A stretch of 64,000 bases of DNA from contig CM034145.1 in NCBI GenBank assembly GCA_019914995.1, forward strand, positions 1,240,001 to 1,304,000. The letters run 5' to 3'. The notes below the pieces were generated by a model. That model saw only the letters and a program-made list of their open reading frames with translations. It did no database searches and was not told where the DNA came from. The position numbers were made by a program, and so were the translations under genes. Positions 11,496 through 23,369 of the stretch are shown here, one piece after another. This DNA is from Acanthochlamys bracteata (lineage: Eukaryota > Streptophyta > Magnoliopsida > Pandanales > Velloziaceae). Each line of letters starts with the position of its first letter. Within the stretch, counting starts at the first letter, position 1.

Positions 11496-12114
11496 TAAAA
11501 GAGAAAGCTATTGTTTCGAAAGAGATGGCAAATTCAGATTCGATCTACAAACCTGATCGAAATGATCCGAAAATATCAAATTCGAATCAAATTATTATCG
11601 GATTTGGATCGCTTTTGATCCATCTAAATTTGATCCGAAAAAATTAAACAAATTCGGATCGATTCGGATTATCCGATATTAATTCGTCTAAATTATATAA
11701 CTATTTATATAATATATATTATTTAATAATTTAAAAATAGTTTAAATAATAGCATAAAATTTAAATTTAAATTATATATATATTTTTTAGTTTATCATAA
11801 TTTAACTAATTTTTATTAATTTAAAATTTTTATCAAAATTAGTATTTTTCTAGATATATTATAATTTATAATTTTTATATATTATTATTAAAATTAATAT
11901 TTATAATATTTATATTAATTATTAAATTAATCGATCTGAATTTTATCTGATTATTAAATAAATAAAATTAGAATTAATAATTTTGATTCATATAAATAAA
12001 TGAATCGAATTAATATTCAATAATTTTAATTCGATTATTATATAGTTCAATCTAAAAATTCGAATTGTTTCGGATTTCAAATAACATGCCCTAAAATAGA
12101 AGGCTATTGTTTCG
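11496..12114. repeat. Degenerate hAT-MITE-like element bracketed by 23-bp direct repeats
   Basis: The interior (about 11519-12093) is rich in GATC/CGGAT words (GGATCGATTCGGATTATCCG) and AT, like the hAT-like element at 29609-30465. Its edges AGAGATGGCAAAT and ACATGCCCTA look like decayed versions of that element's AGGGGTGGCAAT/ATTGCCACCTCT termini. Imperfect 23-bp direct repeats, sharing GCTATTGTTTCG, lie at 11496-11518 and 12092-12114 with three mismatches. These are longer than a normal hAT target duplication. Confidence 0.45.
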
Positions 12115-12359
12115 GATGGAACATTTTACTCTATGAATGTTTTATAAAAAAGAAAATTTAATACACTGAGAAGAAGAAGGGACAAATTTAGAGATGCGAA
12201 AAAAAGTTTAAGTTGATTTTCGTTGCAAAAATTTGATGGATGAAATTGGATGCTGCTTATTATGAAAAGTAGAAGCAATGAGCTTCTCAGAAACTTTGTA
12301 ATATAATAGACAGACAAGGACGAGAGGAAAATTCTGCATTCACCAAAAATACATGGCAT

Positions 12360-12795
12360 ACAAGTTTACGAAAATATTATTTATTAATTTTTTAATTATA
12401 TATTTTTAATAAATTTATTTTAAATATATAAAAAAATATATTATAAAATGTTATTATTATTTATTATTATTATTTTGTAAAATAAATATAATAAATTCAA
12501 TTTTTTTAAATAAATTAAAAATATTTTATTTAAAAATTTCTTTTTTTATAAGCACTACTCCACACATCTAGTCATTTTATTTGGGAACTTCGTAAATGCT
12601 TATAAAATAAAGTTTTTTTGAAATAAAAAATATTTTTATTTTTTTTAAATAAGCTCTATTTTTTTACTTTTAAAAAATTAATAAAAAAATATAATAAAAA
12701 AATTTTATTATATAAAATTTTTTATATTTTTAAATAAATTTTTTAAATATTTATAAAATGTATATTAAAAAATATGAAATGAAAAATTAGGAATC
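12360..12795. repeat. Tail-to-tail pair of family A elements (inverted repeat)
   Basis: A plus-orientation family A copy (about 12365-12570, ending TTTTTATAAGCACTACTCC) is followed by a minus-orientation copy (about 12590-12795, starting AAATGCTTATAAAATAAAG). Together they form a large imperfect inverted repeat with roughly 200-bp AT-rich arms and a short spacer. No coding sequence is seen. Confidence 0.5.
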
Positions 12796-13873
12796 ACCGT
12801 TAATATGTCCAGTTGTAGATTGCAGTAGATTCTACTTGGGGTGTTTTCAACTTCACATAATTCATTTTTTTAATCAAATTTTAAATTCGAATCTATTTCG
12901 TATTCTAATTTACTCTAAATTTATCAAATTTATCTCCAATTAATTTTAATTAAATTCAGTATTACAGAATTTAATTTGATATTAATTTTGATCAATTAAA
13001 GCACGTTATAAAAAAGAAGTTCAAAGTCAACTCATTCTGAAGTTGACATACTTCAGCTTTATTTTTACAGAAATACTATAAAAAAAATTAGACATATTTT
13101 AAATATAATTTATTTTAGAATATTCATCATAATTCAATGAGGGTCTGTTTTTTCTGTAAGTAATTTTTAGATAAGATTTTTCAAACAAAAATCATTTTCA
13201 ATAATTTTATGCATTGGATTATTTTTACTATCACAAATTAATTTTTATAATAAAATTGATTCTTCAAAAACTTATTTTGAATTATCTATTTAACGACCGA
13301 AACACGTTCTAAATAATAAATATGTTCAGACAAAAATTGTATTTTCGTTAATTATTTTAACTACAAAAAATATATAAAATTACTTCTAATTTATTTCTTT
13401 CTAAAATAATTAAATTATTTAATAATATTATTTATATTAACTCATTTTATAATAACTAATTTATAATAATTTACTTTTTATTAAAATACTTCTAATCCAA
13501 AAGAATAACGTTTCTCGTACAGAAGTCAGAAATGTTAAAAATCTTGAAGACAATTTTTTTAAAAAATTTATTGTGCAAGTCATTTTCTGGTTTGATTTCC
13601 TTTGAATTTACAAGATTAAAAAGCAATCTTTTCTTCGAGTTTTTTTTTCCCTTATTAACCGGTTGATAAATTATAATGAAAAGAATCTACTTTTACAATA
13701 TTAGTGACGCAAGATGTTAACACGCGTATAATTTCTACGTTTTCTTTGTATCTAAGAATGATTAAGAAAAATAAGAAAAAAATTAACAATAACAATGATA
13801 ATTATTGATACTATTCCTTAACGATCATGTTGAAGGATAACAAAAAACTAAATTTTCTTAAGTGAATGTCAAA
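12796..13873. other. AT-rich intergenic DNA without a recognised gene
   Basis: Long A/T tracts with many stops in all frames. No domain or splice pattern is recognised. Confidence 0.5.
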
Positions 13874-14121
13874 ATCCGTTTGGAATTACATTTTCCTAAC
13901 TAAATTTTTTCAATTTTCAATTTCATATTTTTCAATACATATTTTATAAATATTTAAAAATTTTATTTAAAAATTTAGAAAGTATAAAAAAATTCTACGT
14001 AATGAAAATTTTTATTATATATTTTTATTTTTTAAAAAATTAAAACTTATTTTTCAAAAAATAAAAATATTTTTTATTTTAAAAAAATTTTATTTCATAA
14101 TCACTCTCTCAAACGCTCTCG
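13874..14121 (+). repeat. Family A MITE-like element
   Basis: It starts CCGTTTGGAATTAC and ends CACTCTCTCAAACGCTC, so the ends are inverted (CGTTTGG versus CAAACG). Its 3' core of about 38 bp is identical to that of the copy at 33161-33398, including AAAATTTTATTTCATA. This is the clearest evidence that the AT tracts here are a true repeat family and not just low-complexity DNA. Confidence 0.6.
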
Positions 14122-14230
14122 ACCCGTATTTTGCTTAATATGCTACCGAAACTTTGATGAAAATCTGCTGATTACAAGAATTTAAAATAAAAATAAAATA
14201 AAACCATTCTGGTAGGGTGCGTATAACTTA

Positions 14231-14530
14231 AAGCGTGTTTACTTTGAAGATAAAATAGATAAAATGAGTATTTTAAAAGTTAATTTAAAAATTAAATTAA
14301 AAATTAAAAATATTTAATAAAAAATAAAATTATATGTTAATCTAATATTTATAGTAACTTTTAAAATTAAATTTTAAAAAAATTTATAAAATATAAAAAA
14401 TTACGTAATATTTTTATTACATACTATTATTATTTTTTTTAAAATAAACAAAATAGAACTAATTTTACAAAAATAAAAATATTTTTTATTTCAAAAAATT
14501 TTATTTTATAAGCAATTCTAAACACTCCGA
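14231..14530. repeat. Composite repeat: family B fragment (minus) fused to family A fragment (plus)
   Basis: Positions 14231-14375 (AAGCGTGTTTACTTTGAAGA onward) are the reverse complement of the right half of the family B element at 31186-31436. Positions about 14380-14530 match the right half of family A and end TTTTATAAGCAATTCTAAAC. The abrupt change suggests insertion of one element into another, or a deletion joining two. Confidence 0.5.
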
Positions 14531-15229
14531 ATTATAAAATAAACATTTTTAAATCAAAAAATAATATAAAATTTTTAAAATAAAATTTATGATTTAATAA
14601 AAAATTAAAAATTAAGTAATAAAAAAACTTACAACGCTAAAAAATTTTCTATATTTTTTAAATAAAAAATTCTCTAAATATTATTAAAATTCATTAAAGA
14701 TATAAAAAATAAAAATAAAAAATTATTGAAAAGCAGCTTAAAACATTTATCATATAGAAAAAGAGTAAAAGGCTCACTTCCGTGAACATGCCCGTAGTCA
14801 AATCTTTTAAACTTGGTAATGCAAAATAATATAGCTCTATGTTTAGCAAGAGAAAACACAACATGTATGGAACCTATACGTGGATATCTCATTCCGTTGA
14901 TTTTTGCGTTAACTTCGGAATAGATACCTCAATTTTGTACATGACTAACTTTGGTGACATCTTTGACCCCAACTGTTACGATTCCACAGCTAAAGCATTA
15001 CAGTGTATATACAGTTGCCCTTGAAGCTTTAGGCAATCGATCGATTTTGGAGTCGGCATGAATTAGAACATGCACTAGTGGGTTGAAACAAAATAGAACC
15101 CGTGCATGTTGAATTTACAATGAAAAGCAGATCAACTCTGGGTAAATAAGAACGCAAACGGGTGTTGCTGTTGCCTCTCCAGTGTGAAATTGGAATTGCA
15201 CCGTCAAGCCTTCTCGTGTAATATAATTC
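14531..15229. other. Intergenic region downstream of CLC-F
   Basis: AT-rich up to about 14750, then more balanced composition. It contains the likely 3' UTR of CLC-F next to its stop at 15230. No other gene is recognised. Confidence 0.4.
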
Positions 15230-18200
15230 TCAATGCCCGTTAGTGGTTATTTCTTGTAGATCCCTGTTTAGTAGGTAAAGTGTTTTATAATGCTCGATTT
15301 CCTCCCTGCAAGAGCAAAACGGTCAGTGCAACATGCTTAATTACAGAATAGTGGAGAATATTATCCATTATTTCAAAGAAGAAATACAATAATTTTTTTC
15401 TCAGAAATCCTTATGAAATTGTCACATTGTTCCCATTTTGTTCAGAAGTGTAACCAAATGCGTGAGCTTTCATTTGGAGTTTGGTCGTTGGAGAGGCATA
15501 ACAAAGTGCAATTACTTCTCATTAATTCAAGTTGGGGGAACTACAGAACACATGTAATACCTCAACCTTTTCCATGTGTCGGGACCTCATGGAGCTAGAA
15601 CACTGTTGTATGCAGAACCCTAAATATTTAAGTTTGTAAGAAACCAACATTCTTATGGCTCTATTAGGTTTGATTGCCTAGATTGTACTACTATGCCATA
15701 TCTTAATGAGGCTACCTTTCACATAAGTAATTTTAGTGAGGGCTTAAAGATGAAACATTACCTTAACCAACCCAAGGCATCACACCGAATGACGAATAAG
15801 GCTCTGCTCAACTCATTCTACATTCAATGATTGATGTGCATATAGATGTATGACAATAAATTGCAAGTCCTATAGAAATCTGGAGCGCAATGAAGGGCCT
15901 CAAGACATCTCCTAAGAATAAACTCAGTCTCCAGAAGCAAATGGAAGACATATAGGGCAACTGGGAAACAGTTGTTGAGAATATGCCAGGTAATGAACGA
16001 TAATTTCTTTATGAGTAGAATACTGCATAAACTTGTGCTAAACTAAAAGTGCTCAACTTGAGAAAATTAACCACAATTGCACAAACTGCACTTGTTTACA
16101 GACACACTAAGCAGACAAATATTGCCTGTAAGTAGGAACGATGATTACACATGAATATAAACCTGACACTTGGGAGAATTAGAGCATCTTACATGCACTA
16201 TAACTTAAAACAACCTGATATCTGATGGTCCTAGCTATGTTAAAATAGTAGACTCACATGACTGCTGCATATAAGAAAAGAATCCCAGATACCAAAACAG
16301 ATGCATTCTTGATAAAGTGAGAGCAAGAATAATGCACTTCATATCTATTGAACAAGCTATCTAAGAAAAATCGCAGAAAGTCAGAACTTCAAAAAGCTGC
16401 CAACAAGTCTAATAAGGAGATGAACAATACTAACCGAAGACAGCAGCCAATTGATTCATAATGAAGAAGAGCAATAAGCCTGCGTTTTCTTTCACTTCGA
16501 GGGTGACCACCTCGTCTAACAACTGGCAACTGCTTCACCCCTTTGGCTTCCATAAGCTCTCTTGCAATTGTCAAACTTGTTTCAGGGAAACAAGTTAATA
16601 GGCCTCGATCACTTCCTTGATACTTAAACCCTTGAGTAAAGCAGGATGATACTGGACAACTATTTACCTAAAACAAGAAATACAGGCTAATCACATGCAT
16701 CCAAAAATATAAATTGCGAAATATAACTTTCATTCAACTCCAGAAAAATATGAAATATGACGACTTATGAAAAATACTATTGTATCTATCAAAATCCAGC
16801 TCCGAAGGACATTAAATTGTGAAAATACAGTCAAAAGCTCTAGCGCATAGAGATTGTGGTCCATCGGCAATTTTGTGTAGCAACAGTTCAGCAAAATATT
16901 CTTTGGACAACTCTACATGCTGGAGAATTCAATAAAACATCAATAAGAAACATCTGTGAAACTCTTTTTGCTTTTTGTTCTTTTTATTTTGTGGACAAGT
17001 TAAGGAAAGGTAGACTTAGATGGTTCGGCCATGTCTTGAGCAGATCTAATGATGCTGCAGTGCATAAGAGTGATATGATTCCAGTAGTACACGTTAGGAG
17101 AAGGGGTAAACCAAAATTGACTTGCCCTAAGGTGGTGGCAAAAGATTTAGAGGAATTATATCTTTCACTGGATCTGCGTATAATCAAAGAAAACAGATTC
17201 ATGCAGCCTACTCCACTCAACTGAATAAAGCTTAGTTTGTATATGGACAACTAACTCATCGGCTTTCAGCCAATGTCAGCGTCCAACATTAAGAATCTCA
17301 AGCATGTTTTAGATGTTAAAACATAATAATACAATAACAACATGTCAACAATTGAGAAAATTAGCAAGACCAACCTACAGGGACCTTTATTTAGAACTCA
17401 ACAACATAGAACCTAGAAATGTTATTGGACGTTATATTTGGACAAAGAACAGTGGTTCAAATGCTGTATATCACAAAGCATGTTGGGGCAAATATATTTT
17501 TTTCGAAAGAACTACACCAACGTTAATATCAATAGAGACATAAAATCTAGAGCTAAAAAATCGAATTACTCACATCCTTGATTGTTGATTCCCCATTGGA
17601 AATGACCATATTTCCCCCACTTGTCACAATGCCTTTCCTACGAACATCCCCAAGTGTAAGAATTCCTTCAAGAAGACCTTCACTGTCAACAACAAGAGCA
17701 CATCTCTGCTGATTATCATGCATAAGTTTAATTGCATCTCTCAATAAGGTTGTTTGTAGAACTTTAACGCAGTTCCTAGACATCGCATGAGACACCTGTA
17801 CCACAATAATATTTTAGTATGGGACTTCAGTCAGCACACACAACTATCTAGGAATTCAAGCACTACGACATACAACAAATCCAAAAAATCTATTGCAGAT
17901 TCTATTCCAAATCAATCACTTAATAACCAACCTTTAGATCATCCAGAAGTGCTTCTTCATTAATTGAACCTTGCTGGTCCATGATAGAAAGTTCAAGGCA
18001 GTCTTCAGTAGGTGATAAAGTTGAATATCCACGTCCATAACCTTTTGACTCATGTGGTTCACCATTCTTTGACTGATTGGCTATGGAGGGAACCCAAATA
18101 GCTAATCCTACAGCTCCCTGAAAAAATTTGCAATTAGAAGGCATGCACATTGCATTCATCATCCTTAAGCTTTGCAGTCAGCCAAAGAAAAAGGATAAAG

Positions 18201-21200
18201 AAAGAGGGGGAACAAAGCTATGTCGGAATGCTACACGTGTTGGGATTAAGAAACAAACTCCTCTAGTAAGTTGCTTGAGGTTTTCACTTTAATATTTACT
18301 TATGAATCTTTCAGACCATCCACAATCACAATCACTTTCTTATAGACCAGGTGATTTGGATCAGAATTTAAGATTTTGATTACGGAATGGCATAATGCAC
18401 TATGCACTGAACTGTATAATAAGAAACACAAACAACAAAATTTGAAGGTAGACTTTATCATGACAGCGCTGCTATTACGACATTCTCTCCAAGATAATTC
18501 TAGAATCCCCTTAACACCACTAGCATATGTTATATCCGTGGTTATCACTAATAGTATCACACATATAGAGAGATGCTATAAATATGTAGTTCAATCTGAT
18601 CCTATTCTAATTAGACTCCAAGTAACTGGTATCGCTGCTGTTGGATGTCCTAATGGAAAGGAAAGGAAAAGAGAAAGGTGGGGAGCTTACTGAACCATGG
18701 AGCTCTACAAATACATGTTTGTGCTCTTTGGCCAAACTTAACTAGGGTAATTGTATCGTTATTATGTGGTAGATATACTGGAAACCCCAAAAGTAAATAA
18801 GATCAACATACAGAGAACTCTATTGCCAAGATGTGATGCATAACAGAGAAAAGAGCTAAATTATCATACTGTGTACCTTACATATCATTGTCTTAAACTG
18901 AGCTCAAAGTAAGAAAGACGTCTGTTCTTAGAAATTTTAACACACCGAGATGATGCATGAAGTTAAAAAATAGTACTACTACTAAATGAACCTTAGTGAA
19001 AATGGATGATAAGTTTCTATTCTAGTAATTACGGACAAATCCTTACCATAAGAGGAAGCAAAATACGATAGTCCTTTGTAAGCTCAAATAAGAGGAGAAC
19101 TGATGTCAATGGAACTGAACATACTGAAGCTAGTGTTGCAGCCATCCCTACCTGTTCCCAGGAAAAATATGTATCAGATGGATCATGACTTTCAAAAAAT
19201 CACATTCGTCACAGAAATTTAAATGATATGTACCAAGGCATATGCCTGTGGCTGAGCAACAGCACCATTTCCTGGAATTGCTGAATTTATTAGCTCAGCA
19301 GCTGAACCACCAAAAACTGCACCAACTGCAGCACCAATCATCAAGCTTGGAGCATAAAGACCACCTACAAGACCAGAACCCTTGCAGAGAGCTGTTGCGA
19401 TAACTTTTGCACCAGCTACCTGAGCTAATAGCCAAATTCCAGGTGCTGACGCACTTTTCCCAGTATGTAGGATTTCTTCAACATTGGTAAAACCCCAATA
19501 CAATATTCCAGGATATCTAAGAGCTATCATGCCTGCTCCTAAACCACCCAAAGCAGGGCATACAACAGCAGGAAGGCTGAACCTCTCTTTTATATAGTCA
19601 AAAAACTTTGTAAACCAAACCACTAGACGAGTGAAAGCAACACTTACTATCCCACACAGCATGCCCAGTATTAGGTAGAGAGGTAGTTCTGCAATAGAAA
19701 AGATATAACAAATAACAAAACCAAATATGAGGTAAGACACGTAGACCATCGTATGTGTCAACAGAAGCATGTCCAAAAAAGAATTTAACTTACAAACCCC
19801 AGGGGGGGAGACTTTAGAGTCAATTCATAAAAGATACTATCACATTGTTACTAATAAGAAATCTCTGACAATCTCAAACTGAAAGTAGTCGAAAATGAAA
19901 CCAGTACATATATCTATACATATGTATACATAGATACATGTATACGTGTGTATGTGTATGTATATACACATACACATACATACATATTTAAAACTTGAAG
20001 AGTACTGTTATTTAATGAATTATAAAAAGTGGAACAAGAGATTAAATTTGCAAAGAAATACGTGAAGTTCAATTTACCTCCTACAAAATACATATAATTG
20101 GATTATTTTCATTTGAGAAAGACATCAAAAGTAATCAGATTTTTATTATTTTCTTATTCTAGAAGAATCTAGGAAAGCTGTGGCACATGCTACAACTGCC
20201 AATATATAGAACAGCTAACAAGTGCTAAGCATTACTTGTGGAATGCTCATAACCCCATATTTATTGGAAAAAATGATGTGCCATAGTGCAGTCCCCAAGA
20301 CAGGGGTGGTTCAATTGTTGATGGAATTTACTAATTCAAGTTATACTTCCCTAGAGTTCATAAAAAAACAATCCTCATTTCAAAAATGTGCGGTATTTCA
20401 ATGTAGAAAACCAAATTGTGCGCCCGGGACAGTGTCTCCTCCAAAAGACAAGAAGCTAATATCAAAAGGCAAAGCAAGAACCAACAACATAAGCCATGAA
20501 AAATATATACAGCCAGAGTCTGAACAAGACGAAATACCAGCAGCTGATTTTAATTCATAGGTTGGTACTGTGAAGGCTGGCCGCTCCCCAAGAAGAACAT
20601 TAGATACTGTCGATGAAATAACGGATGCCAATATAATCATTGCAGTTGTAAATGGAGGAGAGTTTTCTGCTCTGTGCGGTCTCAGTACTGTTTCAATGGC
20701 AAAGAAGCATCCCGCAACAGCTGCATTGAAACCTGATACATCCATATGTTACAGGAAAGGTAAGGCACTTGCAGAAAGACAAAACAAGGATAACATGTAA
20801 AGCACAAGCTCAAGTTAAAAATAATGAAGCTTGAACCAAAAAACATATATTTAACACCGCAAAGAAATCAAAAGCCAAAAGGAAAGAAGCCAGAAATAAG
20901 ACAAGCCTAAGAATCATTTTCCATCAGTTAAATCAGAGTTCCTTTTCACATATTTACGTATACAGCACAAAATAATCTCTCCAACAGAACACTCTCCAAT
21001 CTATACTAGGAAAACTAGATAAACTAAAATAAAGAGGTGCTAGAAAAGGACTAAAATTGGGGATTACCAGAAGCAATTCCAGCAGCAGCACCTGCAGCAA
21101 CAAGTGCTATTCTCCTCTCTCTGTTATTTTCCATCATTTCTGAACAACCATAAGCACAAGACTTGCCAATATCAACACTAGGACCCTCAGGCCCCAGAGA

Positions 21201-22866
21201 ACACCCAGTACCCAAAGTGACAGCAGCCTGAATCGCCTTTATTGTAGGGAAAATTGCAGCCACTAGATCTAAGCTTTGTGTCTGTGAAGATCTAGACTGC
21301 TTTATCTGATCAAAGATTTCAAGCAACCCATGCATCATGCCAACCACTACGCCTCCCGTCACTGGAATTAACAATATCCTATGCCAAGTGTCTGCCAGTC
21401 TTTGTAACCGAAGCCAAGAAGCACCCTCGTTTGGTGTACCTGCCCATGCCCATTCATGTATTACATGCACCTGGATCAATCTATCCAATTAGAATGGAAT
21501 TCACTATGTCAAATAACAAACATATTGGCATTGACGATTGCATGTTAAATTTAAACAAAATGAACTGATTTATTATCAATATTAACAGCACCTGAACCTG
21601 CAAAGTGACCAAGTGTCAATGCAGGACCAGTATCGTACTTAGCAAGGGCAGCCCAATTCAGACGCACAAAGTATCAGTAAGGTAACATGTAATCTAAAAC
21701 TAGCACCTCACTGGAGGAGTGAACAAAGATCTAAATTACAAGCTGAGCAGGTACCAAAAAATCAAACAGAGCCACAAATTACAAATTAATGCTCATACAT
21801 GAAGCAGTTGAAAAGGCACTTGCGTAACACTAAACCAGATTATGTAATAATCAGAAAAGGAATATGACATACAAATTACTTCAAATACACTATAACCTTG
21901 ACTAACTCCTTTTAAAGGTACAACCAGCAATTGTATTTGCTAAAGGAACAGAAGATGCACAATAGCAATTAAGAAACATAACTATGACTATAATTGACAA
22001 CTGACCCCATGATTGAAGGCAATGGCTAAGTAAGTATCTGAGCTACTATCAATACACGAATTAACCATATAACTATCATCAATTTTCCACTACCCAAACT
22101 ATATTACCCAAGGAGCTGACAGGAAACCATGAAATACATATAATTACTATAAAATGGAGCTAAATTATCAAAAAGAAACCATGCACCTAAAGACAACAAC
22201 GAAGTCTTAGATGCATGACCACACAAAGCATATTAAAACCACTCACAAAGCTATATAACTCATTATTTTAGCTAGCTTATAAACATGATAAATGGTATAT
22301 TAAATAGAGCTACATATGTTAAAAAGCAGTTGTGAAACACTAGCAAGATCTAACTCAATGAGGTGAACGAAAAATTACCAAGTACACGTTAGTGCTAGAA
22401 TAGAACTACATAACCAACAACAGACTACCCATCAACAACAAATCTAAGCGTGATCTCTACTGTCCGTATCTAACTAAACAAGCAAAAAATTTTACTAGGA
22501 GCTTACGCCACGATTGAAGGCGGCAACACAGATTCCGGTAGCAAGACCAAGCAAGCAACCAATAAGCAGCAACGCCCATTCTGGCGGTGCTCCGTCACCA
22601 AGCTCTTCATCACCAGCTCGTTCTTCGAACGATAACGGAGATAACCCACCACCGCCAGCACCAGCACCACGCCGCCGACTCAACCTACCTCTCCATAGAT
22701 TTCCGATCGATCCGTTCAACGGTGAAGATGAAGACTGCTGCTGTTGTAGTTGTACTCCTGCCTCCGGATCTGTGTCTGATGATGATGGTGGTGGGATCTG
22801 AACCGTTAGGCTGTTGTTGTTCACTGGTCTGAGCAGGGAAGTTTGGTCTTCGAAATCTTCCGGCAT
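15230..22866 (-). CDS. CLC-F: CLC-F chloride channel/transporter
   Basis: A Golgi/endomembrane anion transporter of the plant CLC-e/f branch. Nine exons join in phase: 22866-22507, 21470-21068, 20732-20538, 19688-19234, 19151-19047, 18117-17932, 17795-17574, 16667-16435 and 15305-15230 (2235 nt, 744 aa). The start is the ATG giving MPEDFEDQTSLL, and the protein ends TTNGH as in my memory of AtCLC-f (about 780 aa). It keeps PPEWALLLIGCLLG, VHVIHEWAWAGTP, the anion-pathway motif GTGCSLGPEGPSV (GPEGP at 213-217, gating Glu 215), GLVGGLYAPSLMIGAAVGAV and LLLFELTKDYRILLP. Two CBS domains follow (exons 7 and 8, CBS2 around GVKQLPVVRRGG). At the position of the bacterial proton glutamate the sequence is FFAIETVL, so Thr appears to replace it. 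Intron 7 holds an antisense LINE fragment. Confidence 0.93.
16985..17224 (+). mobile_element. LINE reverse transcriptase C-terminal fragment, antisense in CLC-F intron 7
   Basis: An open segment encodes LRKGRLRWFGHVLSRSND, then a RRRGKPKLTCPKVVAKDLEE piece, and stops after MQPTPLN. This is the hallmark C-terminus of plant LINE polyproteins (RLRWFGHV.., RGRPK.TW.EVV.KDL, then a terminal ..DPT.. segment). It lies opposite to the host gene and between intact exons 8 and 7. It is probably a dead 5'-truncated copy. The open frame extends left to 16856 without recognisable LINE sequence. Confidence 0.75.
19905..19990. repeat. TA/TG microsatellite with a 12-bp hairpin, CLC-F intron 3
   Basis: A run of TATA/TGTA/CATA words. 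Arms TGTATGTGTATG (19949-19960) and CATACACATACA (19969-19980) are perfect inverted repeats separated by 8 nt. It lies in the intron between CLC-F exons 4 and 3 and is likely hypervariable. Confidence 0.6.
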
Positions 22867-23369
22867 CTTCGAATTCGAAATCAATCGATCAATCGATGGA
22901 ATGAATTAATGTGTTAGAACAAGGCGAAATTCATCATCTTTGCTTCTTCAATGATTGAATTGAATTTTATTGAACAAAACGAGTAGAGTAGTTAATTCAC
23001 TGAATAAATAAAATTTCTTTCTTCGAGAGCTCGATTGATTTCTCTGTTTTTGTTAGTTTTGGTTGGCTTAGAACGACACCGAAAGTAATTCTTAGAAGGA
23101 ATGGTGTAACCGGTTTTAATACAAGTTCCCTTGAACCAACTACGTGTACTAACTCCAAAAGGACTAACTAATAATACATGGTCACGTGTTTTAATGAGAA
23201 TGACAGTAAAGGTAACGGTTGCACGTTGAGTTGTCAACGTTGGAAACGTCAAGATGTTTGTTTGTGTGTTTTGCGACGAAGTGTTCAGGTCAAACTTGAA
23301 ACAGGCTATTTAACAAGACCTCTGCTACTTCCGTTTCTCTAACCTTTGGCGAGCTCGAACAATTTATCA
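22867..23369. promoter_or_regulatory. Head-to-head promoter region of CLC-F and the ribosomal-protein relic
   Basis: The 503 bp between two divergent ATGs (22866 minus, 23370 plus) must hold the CLC-F promoter and 5' UTR. It is less AT-rich than other intergenic DNA here and contains CACGTG-like words (GGTCACGTGTT near 23180, ACTACGTGTACT near 23139). No clear TATA box was assigned. Confidence 0.45.

Noticed and set aside
17313-17543. 76-codon ORF in CLC-F intron 7
   Set aside because: It follows the LINE fragment but shows no recognisable motif. It is probably chance.
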